Shown one piece after another: positions 16,608-23,583 of a stretch of 64,000 nucleotides of DNA. The notes below the pieces were generated by a model. The model did not search any database, was not told the DNA's origin, and was given only the letters and a program-made list of their open reading frames with translations. Positions within the stretch are counted from its first letter, which is position 1, and the number at the start of each line of letters is the position of its first letter. This DNA is from Streptomyces inusitatus (GTDB lineage: Bacteria > Actinomycetota > Actinomycetes > Streptomycetales > Streptomycetaceae): NCBI RefSeq assembly GCF_014651115.1, contig NZ_BMWG01000001.1:496001-560000 (forward strand), in the 5' to 3' direction. Both the position numbers and the translations under genes were made by a program.

Positions 16608-17018
16608 CTACGCGGGGGGTGCGGGGCGTACGGAGAGCCGGATCGTGGAGAGGTAGCGGTTTCCGGCGGGCCGGTTGTAGTCGGGCAGCCAGCGCGGCCC
16701 GTCCTCCTCGCTGACATCGCTGACGAACGCGGTGCCGTACGAGGTGCCGGTCAGCTCCAGTACGCAGGCCCGGGCGGCCAGCGCCAGGGTGTGGGCCGCG
16801 GTCTTGTCCGGCCCGTAGACCTCAAGGTCCAGCAGCGGCCGGTCGAGGTTGAGGTCGTCGACCCAGGCGCCACCGACGCGGGAGACGAGGACGGCTCGCT
16901 GGGTGCCGTCGAACACGGCCGGCGGGCGGTTGTCGACCGCCGCCCCGGTCAGTTCGGGGCGGGTCTTCAGGAAGTCGACGACGAGTCGTTCGGCGTCGGG
17001 GAAGGTCAGTGCTGCCAC
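16608..17018 (-). CDS. Tail terminator/tail completion protein
   Basis: 136 residues from a GTG at 17018, with GGGAG upstream. The protein has a helical N-terminus (FPDAERLVVDFLKTRPEL) and beta strands ending in YLSTIRLSVRPA, the shape of tail terminators such as lambda gpU. It is the first gene of the structural operon and lies immediately before the tube gene. In a complete siphophage, head-tail connector genes would come before it; none are present here. The assignment rests on position, size and fold-like pattern. Confidence 0.65.
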   Translation of the reverse strand: MAALTFPDAERLVVDFLKTRPELTGAAVDNRPPAVFDGTQRAVLVSRVGGAWVDDLNLDRPLLDLEVYGPDKTAAHTLALAARACVLELTGTSYGTAFVSDVSEEDGPRWLPDYNRPAGNRYLSTIRLSVRPAPPA

Positions 17019-17092
17019 ATGGACGCTCCCTTCTCGGGCTGCTCGGAAGGCAGCGGAGGCGGTTGGGAAGGCGCGAGGGTAAAGCGAGAGAC

Positions 17093-17131
17093 AACGCGAA
17101 GGGGCAACGCGAAGGGGTAACGCGAAGCGGC
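17093..17131 (-). promoter_or_regulatory. Three 13-bp direct repeats upstream of the tail operon
   Basis: AACGCGAAGGGGC, AACGCGAAGGGGT and AACGCGAAGCGGC stand in tandem at 17093-17131, 75-113 nt upstream of the tail terminator start. They lie in the only sizeable gap between the regulatory operon, which ends in a terminator, and the tail genes. They are good candidates for an activator site controlling the structural operon. One of the three regulators encoded at 17291-18401 could bind here; this is inference. Confidence 0.5.
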
Positions 17132-17236
17132 AGGTCCGCCGCCCTTGCCTGGTGGCCTTCGGGCGCAGCTCTGCCGCTGCATCAAGTGTGACCCGGGGTG
17201 CCGGATCCCGCAACTGACCATGTGTCAGCGCATGCG

Positions 17237-17269
17237 AAGGGCCCCGCCGGATGCTCCGGCGGGGCCCTT
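17237..17269 (-). terminator. Rho-independent terminator of the WhiB-like regulatory operon
   Basis: A perfect 15-bp stem, AAGGGCCCCGCCGGA with TCCGGCGGGGCCCTT, encloses a TGC loop, 22 nt after the HTH gene stop. The A-rich and T-rich ends make it usable in both directions. It isolates the regulator operon from the tail genes, which therefore need their own promoter. Confidence 0.75.
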
Positions 17270-17290
17270 TCACACACTTACGGCGGTCGG

Positions 17291-17503
17291 TCAGCCGGGG
17301 GCGGACCCCGGGGCGATGTCATGGGCGCTGCGTTCCGCCGCGAAGACGTCCTCCAGCCGGTACAGGCTGCGCCTGCCCTGCCGGCCCGCGGCGGCCAGAT
17401 GGCCGCGCTGGACCCATTTGCGGATGGTCGCGGGGGAGACTCCGGCCTCGGAGGCGGCGAGGTCTCCGGTGATCAGCGGGGTTCTGAGGGCGGTGGCGGT
17501 CAT
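17291..17503 (-). CDS. Small HTH DNA-binding protein (MerR/excisionase-like)
   Basis: 70 residues. Residues 12-50 form a winged helix-turn-helix of the MerR/excisionase type: DLAASEAGVSPATIRKWVQR, then GHLAAAGRQGRRSLYRLEDV as the wing. The ATG overlaps the stop of the zinc-ribbon gene as TGATG. It is the third gene of the regulatory operon and is followed by a strong terminator. It is likely to bind DNA within the element, perhaps the 13-bp repeats before the tail operon. Confidence 0.75.
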   Translation of the reverse strand: MTATALRTPLITGDLAASEAGVSPATIRKWVQRGHLAAAGRQGRRSLYRLEDVFAAERSAHDIAPGSAPG

Positions 17504-18060
17504 CACGCGGCCTCCCGGGCGTCCGTGCGGGCGTCCGTTCCGGTGTCCGCGCCGGTGTCCGCGCCGGCGTCCTGGACGGGCGGGCGGTCGCACACGGGGT
17601 TCACACAGCGCACCTCGTCCCGCTCGGGGAAGGCCCGCAGTGAGACCGAGGAGCAGCCCCGGCAGCGGCCGGGCAGCCGGATCATCTGCTCGGGATCGCC
17701 GAGGGCGTGGGCGCAGCGCCTGGCCATCCGCCGGGCCTCGTCCTCGACATGGGCGGCGAGATCGGCGTCGGCGTCGATCCGGTCCAGCACTCCGGCGATC
17801 CGGCGCAGCCGTACGGGAACGGGCGCGGGGCGTACGGGGCGCAGGGCGAGGCGTTCGCGTACCGCCTCCTCCAGCTCCGCCACTCCGTCGGTGATATCAC
17901 GCAGGGTGTCGGAGACGAAGAGCCTGACGGGCGAGGATCCGCCGCCGGTGGGCCGGGGGCCGCGCGGGCCCGCCGGGGCGCGGCCGGGGCTGGGGGCGAG
18001 TTCGTCGAGGAGTTCGGGGAAACGGCGGGCGAGGGCATCGAGCCAGAGTGCGGCGCTCAT
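17503..18060 (-). CDS. Zinc-ribbon protein of the phage regulatory operon
   Basis: 185 residues. The N-terminal two thirds is helical (WLDALARRFPELLDELA, LFVSDTLRDITDGVAELEEA). Residues about 133-160 carry a four-cysteine knuckle, CRGC followed by CVNPVC, likely to bind zinc. The end is a low-complexity Asp/Thr/Ala tail. The start overlaps the WhiB-like stop by ATGA and its own stop overlaps the HTH gene, so all three are coupled. Proteins with this layout occur next to WhiB-like and HTH genes in actinobacterial prophages. The precise function is unknown. Confidence 0.7.
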   Translation of the reverse strand: MSAALWLDALARRFPELLDELAPSPGRAPAGPRGPRPTGGGSSPVRLFVSDTLRDITDGVAELEEAVRERLALRPVRPAPVPVRLRRIAGVLDRIDADADLAAHVEDEARRMARRCAHALGDPEQMIRLPGRCRGCSSVSLRAFPERDEVRCVNPVCDRPPVQDAGADTGADTGTDARTDAREAA

Positions 18061-18401
18061 GCGGCGGTCTCCTCGGGGGCGAAGTCGAGGTCGAGGTCGG
18101 AGGCGGGGTCGAGGTCGAGGTCGGGGGCGGTCGCGACGGCCCGGCCGTTGCGCCAGAGCCGGCCGCCGCTCACCCCGTCGAACCAGGTGCGCTCGGGATC
18201 CACGATGGTTTGGCACTGCCGCTTAATGGGGCAGTAATTGCAGGCGCGCAACGCTGGCGCCGCTTCAACCGGATTGCGGGTGAAGACGGAACGCTGGGGA
18301 AGCTCGGAGCAGGCGGCTGCCCTGCGCCAGTCGAGCTCATCGGCATCAACATCAAAATACCTGGTCAGAGGAGTTTCAAGGGATTTCGATCGGGTACGCA
18401 C
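18057..18401 (-). CDS. WhiB-like iron-sulfur transcriptional regulator
   Basis: About 114 residues. The WhiB signature is present: an isolated cysteine in DWRRAAACSELP, then CNYC and a fourth cysteine five residues on (CPIKRQC), ligands for a [4Fe-4S] cluster, followed by WFDGVSGGRLWR, the variant of the G[VI]WGG turn that contacts the sigma factor. Phage WhiB-like proteins often control late transcription. The GTG at 18401 has GGGAGGGG 6 nt upstream; a TTG at 18407 is too close to it. The SOS box at 18424-18437 lies 23 nt upstream of the start, so LexA should repress this operon. Confidence 0.8.
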   Translation of the reverse strand: MRTRSKSLETPLTRYFDVDADELDWRRAAACSELPQRSVFTRNPVEAAPALRACNYCPIKRQCQTIVDPERTWFDGVSGGRLWRNGRAVATAPDLDLDPASDLDLDFAPEETAA

Positions 18402-18423
18402 GTGCAACCCCTCCCTGGGTGTG

Positions 18424-18437
18424 CGAACATTTGTTCG
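18424..18437 (-). promoter_or_regulatory. SOS box (LexA operator) upstream of the WhiB-like operon
   Basis: CGAACATTTGTTCG is a perfect 6-2-6 palindrome and fits the actinobacterial and Bacillus LexA consensus GAAC-N4-GTTC. It lies 23-36 nt upstream of the WhiB-like start, where a bound repressor would block transcription. This ties expression of the element to DNA damage. LexA itself is not encoded in the window. Confidence 0.8.
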
Positions 18438-18474
18438 ACAGTTGCGGACGCGAGATCAGAGTTACATGGTGCGA

Positions 18475-18616
18475 GCGCGTGCGCAAGTGACTACGCTCCG
18501 GAGGCAATGACCACGTAATGTCGTCAACGGGCTCCGCATTCGGGGCCGTTGATATCCGGCCACTGAGGCCAAGCTGTGATACGCGCGCGTGCGCACTGCT
18601 TTGGTTGCGCACGCGC
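18475..18616. promoter_or_regulatory. Three copies of an 11-mer operator between divergent WhiB-like and XRE genes
   Basis: GCGCGTGCGCA occurs at 18475-18485 and 18585-18595, and its exact reverse complement at 18606-18616, so the last two form an inverted pair 10 nt apart. A degenerate copy, TACGCACGTGC, is at 18395-18405. The cluster sits in the divergent promoter region and the inverted pair lies 39 nt before the XRE start. It is a likely operator for the XRE protein, giving autoregulation and repression of the WhiB-like operon. Confidence 0.6.
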
Positions 18617-18654
18617 TCGGTACGCTGTCCCCGCGACGAGGGGAGAGCGAGAAC

Positions 18655-19125
18655 ATGGGTTCCAGCTCGTGGGCCAGCGCCCACAACGACCAGGGATTTC
18701 GCGGGGAACAACCGCGCGGTCGCACCGAGGGGCTTGAGGAGTTCGCGGCATGGATCGAGGATCTGATGCGCGGGCGGGGCTATGACATCGACAATCCGCG
18801 CGGTGGCGGCAAGTCAAAGCTCGCCGATGACGCCGGAGTGCACCGCGCGGCCGTCAGCAGACTGCTCCAGCGGCAGAGCATGCCCGATCTGGAGACGATG
18901 CGCAGATTGTCCGCCGTACTGTCCGTCCCCTTGCGGGACATGCTGATCCGGTCGGGCAGGCTGTCCGAGGACGACCTCCCGGTGACCGTTCATCGCCACC
19001 ATGAGGAGGTGAGCGGACCGCAGCGCCTCACGCCCGAGGAAGCGGCACGGAGAATGGGGGTACCCACCGAGCTGAGGGAGACATTCGTGAAAGTCGCGAA
19101 GCAGTTCCTGCCGGAGGGGACATAG
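18655..19125 (+). CDS. XRE-family helix-turn-helix regulator, candidate repressor of the tail element
   Basis: 156 residues. Residues about 25-95 contain an XRE/Cro-type HTH: FAAWIEDLMRGRGY, then KLADDAGVHRAAVSRLLQRQ as the helix-turn-helix, and MPDLETMRRLSAVLSVPLRD. A C-terminal segment (RLTPEEAARRMGVPTELRET) may mediate dimerisation. It is divergent from the WhiB-like operon across 250 bp holding the SOS box and three 11-mers, the layout of a phage repressor and early operon. No RecA-dependent cleavage domain is visible, so induction probably works through host LexA. Start ATG has GAGGGGAG upstream. Confidence 0.78.
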   Translation: MGSSSWASAHNDQGFRGEQPRGRTEGLEEFAAWIEDLMRGRGYDIDNPRGGGKSKLADDAGVHRAAVSRLLQRQSMPDLETMRRLSAVLSVPLRDMLIRSGRLSEDDLPVTVHRHHEEVSGPQRLTPEEAARRMGVPTELRETFVKVAKQFLPEGT

Positions 19126-19167
19126 CGGCTCCCAGGGGCGGGCCGACGGGGGTGTGAGGAGTGCGCA

Positions 19168-19731
19168 GTGGTCAGAGAGGCGGACGAGGAAAGTCACGAG
19201 GGGGAAAGGTCCGGGTCCAGGTCGGGGTCCGGTCGCGGTCACGCCGAATCAGAGCGTCTGTCCCGTCTGCTGGCCGAGTTGAGCGAGAAGGTCCGGCAGG
19301 CGGGAGTCGAAGGAGTCCGCATCCTGACCGAGGACGAGATGCAGCGTGACCAGCTGCTCTGGTTCAGATCCGGCTGGGAGGAACACGGCCGCGCCATGGA
19401 ACCGGAGCGACCGGGCCCCGGCACACGCCCCGCGGACCGCCCCGGCGATCACCTGGGCGACGACGGACCCGACGGCGGCCCCGACAAGGACCCGCCGCCG
19501 GACAACGGCCCTGGCCGGCTGCTGCGTTTTCCCAGCGGCGCGGGCCAGCGGCCCACCCATCCACTGCCGATAGTGGGCGCGGGCGATGCCTCGGTCCGCG
19601 ATCTGATGCCCCACCGGCCACGCACCCGCACCCGGGTCCGGACCCGCGACGTCCGCGCCCGTGACTCGGATCCCGTGACAGGGGGCGTGAAACGGATGCC
19701 CGACACGGATGACCAATTGGGCCCCTACTGA
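19168..19731 (+). CDS. Hypothetical protein downstream of the XRE regulator
   Basis: 187 residues from a GTG with GAGGAG 6 nt upstream. Residues 27-75 form an acidic helical segment (SERLSRLLAELSEKVRQAGV, RILTEDEMQRDQLLWFRSGW). The rest is disordered and rich in Pro, Asp, Gly and Arg (RPRTRTRVRTRDVRARDSD). I recognise no family. It lies 42 nt after the XRE stop and is probably co-transcribed, so it may modulate that repressor. Coding status is supported by the start site and third-position GC, less by content. Confidence 0.55.
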   Translation: MVREADEESHEGERSGSRSGSGRGHAESERLSRLLAELSEKVRQAGVEGVRILTEDEMQRDQLLWFRSGWEEHGRAMEPERPGPGTRPADRPGDHLGDDGPDGGPDKDPPPDNGPGRLLRFPSGAGQRPTHPLPIVGAGDASVRDLMPHRPRTRTRVRTRDVRARDSDPVTGGVKRMPDTDDQLGPY

Positions 19732-19815
19732 CCGGCCCGTCCCGTCCTATTGCACGGTGATGACGCCGGCCCGGGCCGCCGGGACCACCCGCACCGGCGC
19801 CGTCCGACACACGGC

Positions 19816-20352
19816 TCAGCCGGACGGCGTGCCCGGGTTCCACATCCCGAACCACTGCTCGGCACCGTACGCCTCAAACCGCTCCACCTCGGTGAAGCCC
19901 AGCTTCGCCGCGAGCCGCATCGAGGGGCCATTGGCCGTCTGCGTCGCCAGCACCACTGGTTCGCCGGGAAGCTCCCCGGCGAACCAGTCGAGCACCGCCC
20001 CGCACGCCTCGGCCGCGTATCCCCGCCCCCACGCCTCCGGCAGAAACAGATAGCCGAGCTCGGCCTTCCCCTCGGCCTGCGGCAGATATCCCGTCTCCTT
20101 GGTGAGCAGAATGTGTCCGATCAACTCTCCATCCAGCTCCACCACAAAACGCCCGGACCGCGATTCAGGTATCTCGGGCACCTCCCGCTCCACCTCCTCA
20201 CGCGGCCGAGCACCCCCCAGGTAGGCGTGCACCTCCGGCGAGGCGAGCAGCCCGATGTACGCCTCACGGTCCCGGGCCAACCGCTCGCGCAGCACGAGCC
20301 GTTCGGTCTTGATCGGGGCGGGCGGCCAGGTGACGGATCCGAGTTCGCTCAT
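19816..20352 (-). CDS. GNAT-family N-acetyltransferase (RimJ/RimL-like)
   Basis: 178 residues. It starts the fold with IKTERLVLRERLARDREAYI, shows the central strands FVVELDGELIGHILL, and has the acetyl-CoA pyrophosphate loop in WGRGYAAEACGAVLDWF, followed by ATQTANGPSMRLAAKLGF as helix 4. The RimJ/RimL-like subclass acetylates N-termini or small amines; the substrate cannot be told. An ATG at 20352 precedes the conserved start; a second ATG 21 nt upstream is less likely. It stands alone, convergent with the tail-element gene upstream. Confidence 0.85.
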   Translation of the reverse strand: MSELGSVTWPPAPIKTERLVLRERLARDREAYIGLLASPEVHAYLGGARPREEVEREVPEIPESRSGRFVVELDGELIGHILLTKETGYLPQAEGKAELGYLFLPEAWGRGYAAEACGAVLDWFAGELPGEPVVLATQTANGPSMRLAAKLGFTEVERFEAYGAEQWFGMWNPGTPSG

Positions 20353-20422
20353 GGCGGGCAAACTATCCGACACCGCCGAACAGAACGCGATCAGCGACGG
20401 CGCTCCCTCACTCGGAAATCAC

Positions 20423-21178
20423 TCAGGCGTCGCCCCCGTCCCGCGGGGCGAAGGCCGCGAGGGCATCGGCATCGGTCGCCCGAGCGTTCAGGAAATAGTC
20501 GGCCCACTCCGCGATCCCCGGATAGGACGAGTCCTGGCGGAGCCGGGCTGTCGCGGCCCCGACGTCGAATTCGGTGACGCGGAGTTCGACTCCCGGGCCC
20601 AGGAGGGCCCAGTGCGCTCCGGTACGTCCGTAGGGCATGCCGACGCTGCCGGGATTGACCACGAGCCGGCCGTGGGCGAGGCGGACGAACGGCATATGGG
20701 TGTGGCCGCAGACCACGGTGCGGATGTCTCTGTCGAGACCGCTGAAGACTTCCTCCCAGCGGTCGAGGCGGGAGTCGACGAGGACGACCTCCTCGTCGTC
20801 CCGGGGGGTGGCATGGCAGAACAGCACCTCCCCCAGGCCCCTCACGGGCAGGGAGAGCGATCGCGGCAACGAGCCCAGAAGATCGAGATGGTCCTCGCGG
20901 AGCTGCGCGGCAGCCCAGGGTGCGATCGGATCGGGGATCGTTTCGCGCTGCCCCCGGCGGTATTCGAGGAGTTCGCGATCGGCGTTGCCACTGATCCATC
21001 CGACGCGGTCGCCGAGAGTGGTCAACAGATCCAGCACCTGCGCCGGTTGTGGACCGGCGGCGATGTCGCCGGTGAGCACGATGCGATCGGCGGCCCTGAC
21101 ATCCGGTTCGGCGAGCACCGCCTCCAGGGCCGGCAGGACTCCGTGAATGTCGGACAGGACGGCTACTCGGTTCAACAT
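20423..21178 (-). CDS. Metallophosphoesterase (YfcE-like calcineurin-type phosphodiesterase)
   Basis: 251 residues. All calcineurin-like metal-binding motifs are present in order: LSDIHGVLPAL, LTGDIAAGP, ISGNADRE, a histidine in LFCHATP, and CGHTHMPF near the C-terminus, followed by NPGSVGMPYG. Such proteins bind two metal ions and hydrolyse phosphodiesters or phosphomonoesters in the cytoplasm. The ATG at 21178 begins MLNRVAVLSDIHG; an alternative start lies three codons upstream. The substrate is unknown. Confidence 0.85.
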   Translation of the reverse strand: MLNRVAVLSDIHGVLPALEAVLAEPDVRAADRIVLTGDIAAGPQPAQVLDLLTTLGDRVGWISGNADRELLEYRRGQRETIPDPIAPWAAAQLREDHLDLLGSLPRSLSLPVRGLGEVLFCHATPRDDEEVVLVDSRLDRWEEVFSGLDRDIRTVVCGHTHMPFVRLAHGRLVVNPGSVGMPYGRTGAHWALLGPGVELRVTEFDVGAATARLRQDSSYPGIAEWADYFLNARATDADALAAFAPRDGGDA

Positions 21179-21286
21179 GGTCTTCACTGTCGGGTGGGGA
21201 CGGCCGGGCGGCGAGACCTTTCGCCTGACGCGTAGCTCCAGGGCGGGCCCGAATCGATTCGGCCCATTTGGCCGGCCGCGTCCTCC

Positions 21287-22441
21287 TCAGACCGGCAGCT
21301 CCCACCCCGGACCGTCCTCCGCACCGATCCACACACGCTGACCGGCACCGGCACCGGCACCGGAGACCGTGATGCCGAAGCCCTCCTGCTGCGGCTCCCC
21401 CGCCGCCCGCCAGCGCTCGACCGCCGCCTCGACCCGATCCCACAGACGCACCGGCCCACGCTGCACCACCGTCCAGCCCCCACCGGGGCCGGACGTCGTC
21501 CGCGCCTGCGAACCGGTGGACACGTCCCACAGGATCTGCTGGGAACCAGCGCCCATCCGCTCCGCCGACGGCGCGGCGAGCTGGGCCACCCAACTCCCGC
21601 TCCAGGTACCGATGATCGCCGGGTCGATCCGGCTCGGGCGCTCCTCACCGGGCAGCAGAGGCAGAGTCGGGCGCGGCGGACGGTCGTGGGGGCGGGCGAT
21701 CATAAAGCTGGTGTGCCCGGGGAGAAAACGGCCGATGGCGGTGCCGGGACCGGTCACGGTGAGCAGTGCCAGACCGGATGCGTAGCTCCACCCCGAGAGC
21801 GTGACCAGGATCTTTCCACCCGGCTTCACCTGATGCAGCCACGGCAGAGGGATGTACCGGACCGAGCAGGTGGCGATCAGCCGGTCGTACGCTCCCCCCT
21901 CGGGGTCCCCCCGCAGACCATCCCCGACGATCAGCCGGGGCGCGTACCCGGCGGACATGAGGGCGGAGGCGGCGGCCTCGCCGACCACCGGGTCGTACTC
22001 GACGCTGGTGAGATTCCCGTCCCCGAGGCGGTGCACGCCAAGGGCGGTCGAGTACCCGGTTCCGGTGCCGATCTCCAACACCCGGTGCTCCGGCTCGGCT
22101 TCAAGCTGCTGCCACATGCGCAGCACCAGCGAGGGCAGGGTGGACGAGGACGACGGAGAGCCCTCCACGGTGGCGTCCGTGACATCGTCGGGCCTGATGC
22201 GGCCGTCGAGCTGGGTGATGAGCGTCCGATCGGTGTAGATCCCCTGGAGCCACCCGTCATCGCCCTGCCGGGCCGGCCGGTAGCGGGTCGGGACACTGCC
22301 CGGGACCTGCTCGAAATAGGACCCGGTGAACAGCTCCCGGGGCACGGCCTCGACGGCACGGAGCCAGTCGGGGTCGGTGAGCGTGCCCTCCTCGGCAAGT
22401 GCGTTCGCCAGCTCGGTGCGCAGTCGGACGGATGTGCTCAC
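21287..22441 (-). CDS. tgmC: Graspetide-associated protein O-methyltransferase (PIMT-like)
   Basis: 384 residues. The first 210 residues are a protein-L-isoaspartate methyltransferase-like domain: AVPRELFTGSYF near the N-terminus, SAM-binding motif I VLEIGTGTGYSTAL, motif II LTSVEYDPVV, and VKPGGKILVTLSGW. The remainder is an extension found in methyltransferases paired with ATP-grasp peptide maturases, where they methylate an Asp side chain of the modified peptide so that it can cyclise to aspartimide. GTG at 22441 overlaps the broken ATP-grasp gene by GTGA. The open frame is intact although its partner gene is not. Confidence 0.8.
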   Translation of the reverse strand: MSTSVRLRTELANALAEEGTLTDPDWLRAVEAVPRELFTGSYFEQVPGSVPTRYRPARQGDDGWLQGIYTDRTLITQLDGRIRPDDVTDATVEGSPSSSSTLPSLVLRMWQQLEAEPEHRVLEIGTGTGYSTALGVHRLGDGNLTSVEYDPVVGEAAASALMSAGYAPRLIVGDGLRGDPEGGAYDRLIATCSVRYIPLPWLHQVKPGGKILVTLSGWSYASGLALLTVTGPGTAIGRFLPGHTSFMIARPHDRPPRPTLPLLPGEERPSRIDPAIIGTWSGSWVAQLAAPSAERMGAGSQQILWDVSTGSQARTTSGPGGGWTVVQRGPVRLWDRVEAAVERWRAAGEPQQEGFGITVSGAGAGAGQRVWIGAEDGPGWELPV

Positions 22442-23158
22442 GCTTCGGAGCCTTTCTGTAACCGGTCGGCGATGGCGTGTGCGACCGCGTCCGTTATCTC
22501 CGCCGGCTGCCAGGCCCACTGTCCGTTGGGGTTGCACTCCAGGAAGTACCAGGCGTCATCGGCGGTCACCGCGAAGTCGAAGGCGCCGTACACCAGGCGG
22601 AAGTGATCCCGATAAGCGGCGACGGAGTGCGCGACCGCTTCGGGGACAGCGATCGGTGTACACCGCATGAGGTCCTGCCGGTGACGCCAGTCGAGATCAG
22701 GGCTGTCGATCCGGGCCCCGAACAGCCGATCGCCGACGGCTGTCACCCGTGCGTCGAATGCCTTGTTCACCTTGGCCTGGAACATGTGCGGGCACACCGC
22801 CACAGCGCTGGTGATCTCATGCCCGTGCACCTCCCGTACCCACACGCTGTGCGGTCGCCCGTCCACACGGCAGGGCGTCCTGTCCGTCCAGCTCGGGAGG
22901 CCCCTCGTAGGGCGAGGGCCTGCGGACCCAGACCGATCGCACCTGTGTGAGATCGAGTGTTCGGCTCGGGGTGCGCAGGGTGCCTCGCTGTTCGTCCGTG
23001 CCGTACACGGCGGACAGCGAGGCACCGGTGTACGGGTCGGTGCCGGGGTCGAGACGGGCCACGGGAACCCTTCGCGCGGCGAGTATCCGCAGCACCACGT
23101 CCGAGGTCACGTCGTAGCTGTTGGTCAGCACCAGCACCGACCCGCGTCGGTCGGACAT
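22438..23158 (-). pseudogene. tgmB: ATP-grasp ribosomal peptide maturase, broken by internal deletion and frameshift
   Basis: Two pieces of one maturase lie in different frames. The first (22817-23158) runs VLVLTNSYDVTSDVVLRILA to VRSVWVRRPSPYEGPPELDG and then reads out of frame. The second (from about 22866 to 22438) resumes with ITSAVAVCPHMFQAKVNKAF, ARVTAVGDRLF, YGAFDFAVTADDAWYFLECN and PNGQWAWQ, the metal and ATP sites of the C-terminal half. The family is usually 320-340 residues; only about 240 are present. Roughly 100 residues with the central ATP-grasp lysine are missing. The gene overlaps tgmA (TGATG) and tgmC (GTGA), so the operon was once intact. Sequencing error alone would not remove the segment. 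Confidence 0.78.
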
Positions 23159-23427
23159 CAGTCGGACTCGTCCTGGTCGTAGGACTCAACACTGTCGGAG
23201 TCGGTCGCTCCGTCCGGCCCGGAGCCGTCGCCCGGGGTGGTCGTGGTCGAAGTGAGGCCGCTGGTACTGGTGCCATGACCACCCAGCTCGATCGTGCGCC
23301 CCCGTTCGTCCACGATCACGGCGGCCTGTGTCTCGGGGTCGATCACGGGCGCGTACCGCAGGATCGTGGAGGTGGCCGCGTACGGCCCCATCCTGCCGAT
23401 GCCCCAAGGTGTGAGCCTCCGCGTCAT
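23158..23427 (-). CDS. tgmA: Graspetide precursor peptide (ATP-grasp-modified RiPP)
   Basis: 89 residues. The leader has the family motif LTPWGIGRMGPY and a conserved middle (APVIDPETQAAVIVDERGRT, IELGGHGTSTSG). The C-terminal core is Thr/Ser-rich, then Asp/Glu/Ser-rich (TSTTTTPGDGSGPDGATDSD, SVESYDQDESD), supplying hydroxyl donors and carboxyl acceptors for macrolactone links. ATP-grasp enzymes of this family form ester bonds between such side chains. The gene is first of the tgm operon and is intact. Its maturase gene is broken, so it would need a maturase from elsewhere to be processed. Confidence 0.8.
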   Translation of the reverse strand: MTRRLTPWGIGRMGPYAATSTILRYAPVIDPETQAAVIVDERGRTIELGGHGTSTSGLTSTTTTPGDGSGPDGATDSDSVESYDQDESD

Positions 23428-23583
23428 CTGTGCTGCGCCTCCTTCTCGTTCGGGTACCGGCCGCCGCTACCGCGCACCGCGACGCACTGGTGTCGATAGG
23501 GAGCGTAGGGAGGCGCTTTCCCCTTGGACAGGAAATTTCTCAGAGTTTCTGGCGACTCACTCGCAGGGGTTCGTGGCGCGCCA

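Noticed and set aside
15312..17120. A 602-codon plus-strand frame over the tail genes
   Set aside because: It is the complement of the tail terminator, tube protein and chaperone genes, each with good start sites and family-like sequence.
3079..19731. Contractile injection system (eCIS/R-type tailocin)
   Set aside because: No sheath, baseplate wedge, spike or AAA ATPase gene is present; the proteins match non-contractile siphophage tails.
3079..19731. Complete prophage
   Set aside because: No integrase, att repeat, terminase, portal, protease or capsid gene could be found on either strand in the block or its flanks.
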